Shown in pieces: positions 60,453 through 64,000 of a stretch of 64,000 nucleotides of DNA. Numbering within the stretch: the first letter of the stretch is position 1; each line of letters starts with the position of its first letter. The stretch is from NCBI GenBank assembly GCA_910585465.1, contig CAJUEW010000002.1, positions 124,001 through 188,000 on the forward strand, in the 5' to 3' direction. Source of the DNA: an uncultured Lachnospiraceae bacterium (GTDB lineage: Bacteria > Bacillota > Clostridia > Lachnospirales > Lachnospiraceae). Under the pieces are notes generated by a model. It did no database searches. It saw nothing but the letters and a program-made list of their open reading frames with translations, and had not been told where the DNA came from. The position numbers were made by a program, and so were the translations under genes.

Positions 60453-62465
60453 ATGAGCTATGAAGAACTGTCCTTAAGCGGCTTTCTTAAGGAGATGAAG
60501 GAAGCTTCAAGCGGTTTTCATCCCAGAAAATTTTGCTTTGTTCTGGGAGCCGGGGCATCAAAATCGTCCGGGATCAAATCCGGACAGGAGCTTGTCAATA
60601 TATGGGACAAAGAACTGCTGGAAAGAAATGAGAAAAATTATTTAAGCTGGAAAAAGAGGCTCCATATCACTGAGGAAAATAAATACAGCTTTTACAGCCA
60701 GTATTATGAGGAACGTTTCAAAAGGCATCCGCTTGACGGATACAATTATCTGGAAAAGCTGATGGAGCACGCCAAACCAAGCGTAGGGTATGTGATGCTT
60801 TCCCATCTTCTTTCCCGTACTATTCACAATGTTGTAATTACAACCAATTTTGATCATCTGACCGAGGACGCAGTAAATTATTATGCCCAGGCCATACCGC
60901 TTATTATAGGACATGAAGCTTTGGCGCACTATATATCAAAACAGATCAACCGGCCGACGATTATCAAAATACATCATGACCTGCTTTTCGATCCGAAAAA
61001 CAGGGCGGATGAATTGGAGACACTGCATGAAAACTGGAAAAGGGCGCTGGGCATCATTTTTACGGAATACCATCCGGTATTTATCGGATATGCGGGCAAT
61101 GACAACAGCCTGATGGATTTTCTGGTGGATAACAGTAAAAGATTCCTGAGTAATGAATGGGCCTGCCCTTATTGGATGATTTACCGGACCGATAAAGTGG
61201 GCGGAAAGGTTTTGGAATTTCTTCAGAATTCAAACGGGTATCTGATCCGGCACAATGGATTTGATGAGGTTTTGTATCTGCTGGGAGCTGCCTTTGATTA
61301 TAAGCTGCCTACAAACGAAGAGTTCCTCAGGGATGCTCAGAAACGATTTCAGGCACTTTCCAATGCGATCGATGAATTTACTGAAAAATCCTCCAGCGGA
61401 AAGAAAGCAGCCCTGGATGAGGACAATTATGAGGACAAAAGCTCGGAGGATTCGGAGCTTGACCAGGCGATTCAGCAGATCACGGATCCGGCGGAGATGC
61501 AGCGCATGCACAGAGAAGCGGTAAGGCTGCATAATGCGGGGGAATATGAAAAATCTTTGGAGCTCAGAAAAAAGCTTGTGAAAGCAAATCCGGAAAATGC
61601 GGTATATCATAATAGTATGGGAGTTACCTTACATAGCATGAAGCGTTATGAAGAGGCGGCGGCGGAAAATAAGAAGGCAGTGGAGCTGGAACCAAATAAT
61701 CCGGTCTATCACGATAATCTAAGCGCAGCATTGCATGGTATGGGGTATTATGAGGAGGCGCTCAGGGAGACTGAGAAGGCAATCGAGCTGGAACCGGATA
61801 ACGCAAAATATTATGACAGTTTAAGTGTAACCCTGCATGAAATGGAGCGTTATGAGGATGCTCTTAAAGAGACAGAGAAAGCAATCGGGCTGGAACCGGA
61901 TAACGCAAAATATTATAACAGCCTGGGGCGGACCCTGCATATGATGAAGCGCTATGAAGAGGCGGCGGCGGCAAAAAAGAAGGCAGTGGAGCTGGAGCCC
62001 AATAATCCGGCCTATCATGATAATCTAAGTGCAACCTTACATAGAATGGAGTGTTACGAGGAGGCGCTCAGAGAGACTGAGAAAGCGATCGAACTGGAAC
62101 CGGATAACGCGGAATATTATGACAGTCTGGGGCGGACCCTGCATGTAATGAAGCATTATGAGGAAGCTGCTGCAGCAAAGCAAAAAGCGATCGAGCTGGA
62201 ATCCCAAAATGCAGAATATCATGAAAGTTTAAGTGTAACGTTGCATGTGGTGAAACGTTATGAGGAAGCACTTAAAGAGACTGAGAAGGCGATCGAGCTG
62301 GAACCGGATAACGCGGAATATTATAACAGTCTGGGAATAACCTTGCATGCAATGGGACGTTATAAGGAAGCTGCTGCAGCAAAGCAAAAAGCGGCAGAGC
62401 TGGAACCGGAAAATACAGAATATCAGGAGAGTCTGGACAAAACGCTTCAGCAAATGGAAAAATGA
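60453..62465 (+). CDS. SIR2-like NAD-binding protein with nine TPR repeats
   Basis: Protein of 670 residues from ATG 60453 (AGAGGGAATC upstream; promoter position agrees). The N-terminal SIR2-like domain (about 22-270) has VLGAGASKSSG (GAGAS 32-36), VVITTNFDHLTEDA (Asn132, Asp134), KIHHDL (His174/175) and GYAGNDNSLMDF. Linker about 300-350 is acidic. From about 357 come nine 34-residue TPR units, several nearly identical (RYEEAAAAKKKAVELEPNN, YEEALRETEKAIELEPDNA). SIR2-like domains with repeats are typical of NAD-depleting antiphage proteins, with TPRs as sensor; others are signalling scaffolds. A defence role is inference. Confidence 0.85.
   Translation: MSYEELSLSGFLKEMKEASSGFHPRKFCFVLGAGASKSSGIKSGQELVNIWDKELLERNEKNYLSWKKRLHITEENKYSFYSQYYEERFKRHPLDGYNYLEKLMEHAKPSVGYVMLSHLLSRTIHNVVITTNFDHLTEDAVNYYAQAIPLIIGHEALAHYISKQINRPTIIKIHHDLLFDPKNRADELETLHENWKRALGIIFTEYHPVFIGYAGNDNSLMDFLVDNSKRFLSNEWACPYWMIYRTDKVGGKVLEFLQNSNGYLIRHNGFDEVLYLLGAAFDYKLPTNEEFLRDAQKRFQALSNAIDEFTEKSSSGKKAALDEDNYEDKSSEDSELDQAIQQITDPAEMQRMHREAVRLHNAGEYEKSLELRKKLVKANPENAVYHNSMGVTLHSMKRYEEAAAENKKAVELEPNNPVYHDNLSAALHGMGYYEEALRETEKAIELEPDNAKYYDSLSVTLHEMERYEDALKETEKAIGLEPDNAKYYNSLGRTLHMMKRYEEAAAAKKKAVELEPNNPAYHDNLSATLHRMECYEEALRETEKAIELEPDNAEYYDSLGRTLHVMKHYEEAAAAKQKAIELESQNAEYHESLSVTLHVVKRYEEALKETEKAIELEPDNAEYYNSLGITLHAMGRYKEAAAAKQKAAELEPENTEYQESLDKTLQQMEK
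61522..62447 (+). repeat. Nine tandem TPR-coding repeats of 102 bases
   Basis: The DNA repeats every 102 bases within the SIR2-TPR gene, with two alternating unit types: one ending AAAAKKKAVELEPNN-like and one ending RETEKAIELEPDN-like. Units 2-3 and 5-6 are nearly identical as pairs, pointing to recent duplication of a two-unit block. Confidence 0.85.
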
Positions 62466-62499
62466 CAGATAAGGCTGTTTTATATGCTCTATTTAAAGA

Positions 62500-62529
62500 A
62501 GGAATCATGCACATGATTCTTTCTTTTTT
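62500..62529 (+). terminator. Terminator after the SIR2-TPR gene
   Basis: GAATCAT-GCAC-ATGATTC followed by TTTCTTTTTTC. It separates the SIR2-TPR gene from the subtilase gene. Confidence 0.85.
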
Positions 62530-62566
62530 CATATCCATACAAAGAAACCTTCTAAGGAGCCACAGT

Positions 62567-64000
62567 ATGACCTGCAGGGAAGCAATTATGTCCAATGATT
62601 TTATGGACTATATATGGAAAATTGATGTAGTGCCGGAAGCCCCGGAGGAACTGCCTTTTGGAGTGTGCGCCCAGTTTATTAACCGGAATTTCAGTGTGTT
62701 TTACGTAAATCGGACAGAGGTTTTGCGAAATCCTGAGGGAATTCCTATCGGGGATTATGCAGTACCCTCCTGCCATACGCAGATGAACACCGAAAGCCTG
62801 GAATGTACAAGAATTCTCCCGATTCAAAACCAGCCCGCGCTTCAGCTTCGGGGAAACGGAGTGATTCTGGGATTTCTGGATTCCGGAATATCTCTGGAAA
62901 ATCCTGTATTCCGAAAGGAGGACGGGAAGACAAGAGTCATTGGTCTGTGGGATCAGACCGATCAAAGTGGGATACCCCCGAAAGGATTTTTATATGGAAG
63001 CGAATATTCAGGGACGGAAATCGATGAATTGCTGGAATCTGGTAAAACAGAGCTTCCCGGAGCGGACCCGGAGGGACATGGGACAAAGGTAGCTGCCATA
63101 GCGGCGGGCTCTGTAATGGAAAGTGAGAACTTTATCGGGGCGGCTCCTGAGTCCTCGATTGCTTTTGTGAAGCTGAAGCAGGCAAAGCCATTTATCCGGC
63201 AGCTTCAGCAAATCCCTCTGGACAGCGTGGCATATCAGGAATCTGATATTATGCTGGGGATCCGTTATCTGGATATGCTGGCAACAAAGGAGAACCGTCC
63301 CCTTGTCATATGTCTGGCTCTTGGAAGTAATGCAGGCGGGCATACAGGTTCTACAGCTCTTGGAATGTATCTGGATGATTTTACCAGAAGGGCGGGAAGA
63401 GCTGTGGTAGTCGCCGGGGGCAATGAAGGGAATAAGGCCCATCATTTTTTTGGCGTTGTTCCGGAAAATCCCGGATATCTGGATGTAGAGCTGCATGTAG
63501 GGGATCATGAAGAGGGCTTCCAGCTGAATTTGTGGGGGAATGCCCCGGGAATGTTTTCGGCAGAGGTGACCTCTCCTTCAGGAGAACAGATTCCCAAAAT
63601 ATTTCCCAGAATATTGGAACGGCAAAGATATGATTTTGTATTTGAAAATACAATACTGGATATTCAGTATGAATTGACGGAGGTAATTTCCGGGGATGAG
63701 AGACTGCTTTTTTCCTTTCAGCGGCCTACGCCGGGTGTCTGGAAGCTTCGGATCTATTCTTCCGGAAAATATGAGAACAGCTTTCATATCTGGCTTCCGG
63801 TAACCGGATTTATCAGTGATGATACGTATTTTCTGCGGCCGGATCCGGATACGACAATCACGGAACCAGGCAATGCTTACCGGGTACTGACGACAGCCGG
63901 ATATGAGGGCTGTTCGGACGGACTTTGGCTGGATTCCGGAAGAGGATACACAAGAAACAGCCATTTAAAGCCGGATATCGCCGCTCCCGCAGTTGCAGTA
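62567..64000 (+). CDS. Subtilisin-family (S8) serine protease, Csp-like, N-terminal 478 residues
   Basis: The frame is open at the right edge, so the C-terminal part and the catalytic serine lie outside. Start ATG 62567 follows TAAGGAG. Visible active-site regions: Asp in VILGFLDSGISLENP and His in DPEGHGTKVAAIAAGS. The oxyanion region VVVAGGNEGN is present. An inserted beta-rich domain follows (about 305-440), as in Csp-type proteases of clostridial spores. There is no signal peptide. The last codons, LKPDIAAPAVAV, are the family stretch just before the Ser motif. Likely role: proteolysis in germination or a related cytoplasmic function. Confidence 0.88.
   Translation, partial: MTCREAIMSNDFMDYIWKIDVVPEAPEELPFGVCAQFINRNFSVFYVNRTEVLRNPEGIPIGDYAVPSCHTQMNTESLECTRILPIQNQPALQLRGNGVILGFLDSGISLENPVFRKEDGKTRVIGLWDQTDQSGIPPKGFLYGSEYSGTEIDELLESGKTELPGADPEGHGTKVAAIAAGSVMESENFIGAAPESSIAFVKLKQAKPFIRQLQQIPLDSVAYQESDIMLGIRYLDMLATKENRPLVICLALGSNAGGHTGSTALGMYLDDFTRRAGRAVVVAGGNEGNKAHHFFGVVPENPGYLDVELHVGDHEEGFQLNLWGNAPGMFSAEVTSPSGEQIPKIFPRILERQRYDFVFENTILDIQYELTEVISGDERLLFSFQRPTPGVWKLRIYSSGKYENSFHIWLPVTGFISDDTYFLRPDPDTTITEPGNAYRVLTTAGYEGCSDGLWLDSGRGYTRNSHLKPDIAAPAVAV

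Noticed and set aside
61522..62447. CRISPR-like direct repeats
   Set aside because: The 102-base period keeps the reading frame and encodes canonical 34-residue TPR units.

Overview
The window is 64 kb of a low-to-mid GC Gram-positive chromosome. Gene content points to an anaerobic, acetogenic Lachnospiraceae (Blautia-like; species not resolvable). The main evidence is a near-complete methyl and carbonyl branch of the Wood-Ljungdahl pathway, a NifU-like scaffold beside a GGGtGRT-family protein, clostridial aggAGG ribosome sites, PucR/OmpR regulators, and a Csp-like subtilase. I saw no tRNA, rRNA, CRISPR array or insertion sequence.

Layout. 1-4.3 kb: end of homoserine dehydrogenase, thioredoxin, a TtcA-like tRNA thiolase and a two-component pair. 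4.4-7.2 kb: NifU-like scaffold plus GGGtGRT protein, then an orphan amino-acid-binding lipoprotein. 7.2-12.6 kb: a TetR regulator facing two operator palindromes, then SCP2-like protein, alpha/beta hydrolase, free-standing condensation domain, carrier protein and adenylate-forming ligase, which looks like a small acyl/peptidyl biosynthetic cassette. 12.9-32.8 kb: the Wood-Ljungdahl locus. In order it holds rnfC2 (with an N-terminal MetV module), metV, metF; a His-rich metal binder, cooT, cooC; CO dehydrogenase; a second cooC; acetyl-CoA synthase; both corrinoid protein subunits; methyltransferase; the corrinoid activator; a DUF3786 protein; then fhs, fchA and folD.

32.9-38.5 kb: a chain of overlapping genes (PucR regulator, FG-GAP-like secreted protein, two-component pair, PepSY-like secreted protein). 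38.6-50.7 kb: an amidase-deacetylase fusion, ABC-F/aroA/tyrA on the minus strand, leuS, an EF-G paralogue and a ClC channel. 50.8-57.4 kb: DUF362 protein, small conserved proteins, a Cys/Gly-rich protein, a phospholipase-C-like protein, a DUF2935 protein and two ferredoxin-type aldo-keto reductases behind a MerR-type promoter. 57.5-64 kb: a VIT/VWA surface protein with its exosortase-like enzyme, a SIR2-TPR protein and the start of a subtilase that runs off the window.

How they work together. Fhs, FchA, FolD and MetF/MetV/RnfC2 carry formate to methyl-THF. AcsE passes the methyl group to the AcsCD corrinoid protein, kept active by AcsV. CODH/ACS joins methyl, CO and CoA. The His-rich protein, CooT and two CooC ATPases probably supply nickel to the two Ni enzymes. 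Formate dehydrogenase, hydrogenase, the other Rnf subunits and Pta/Ack are not in this window.
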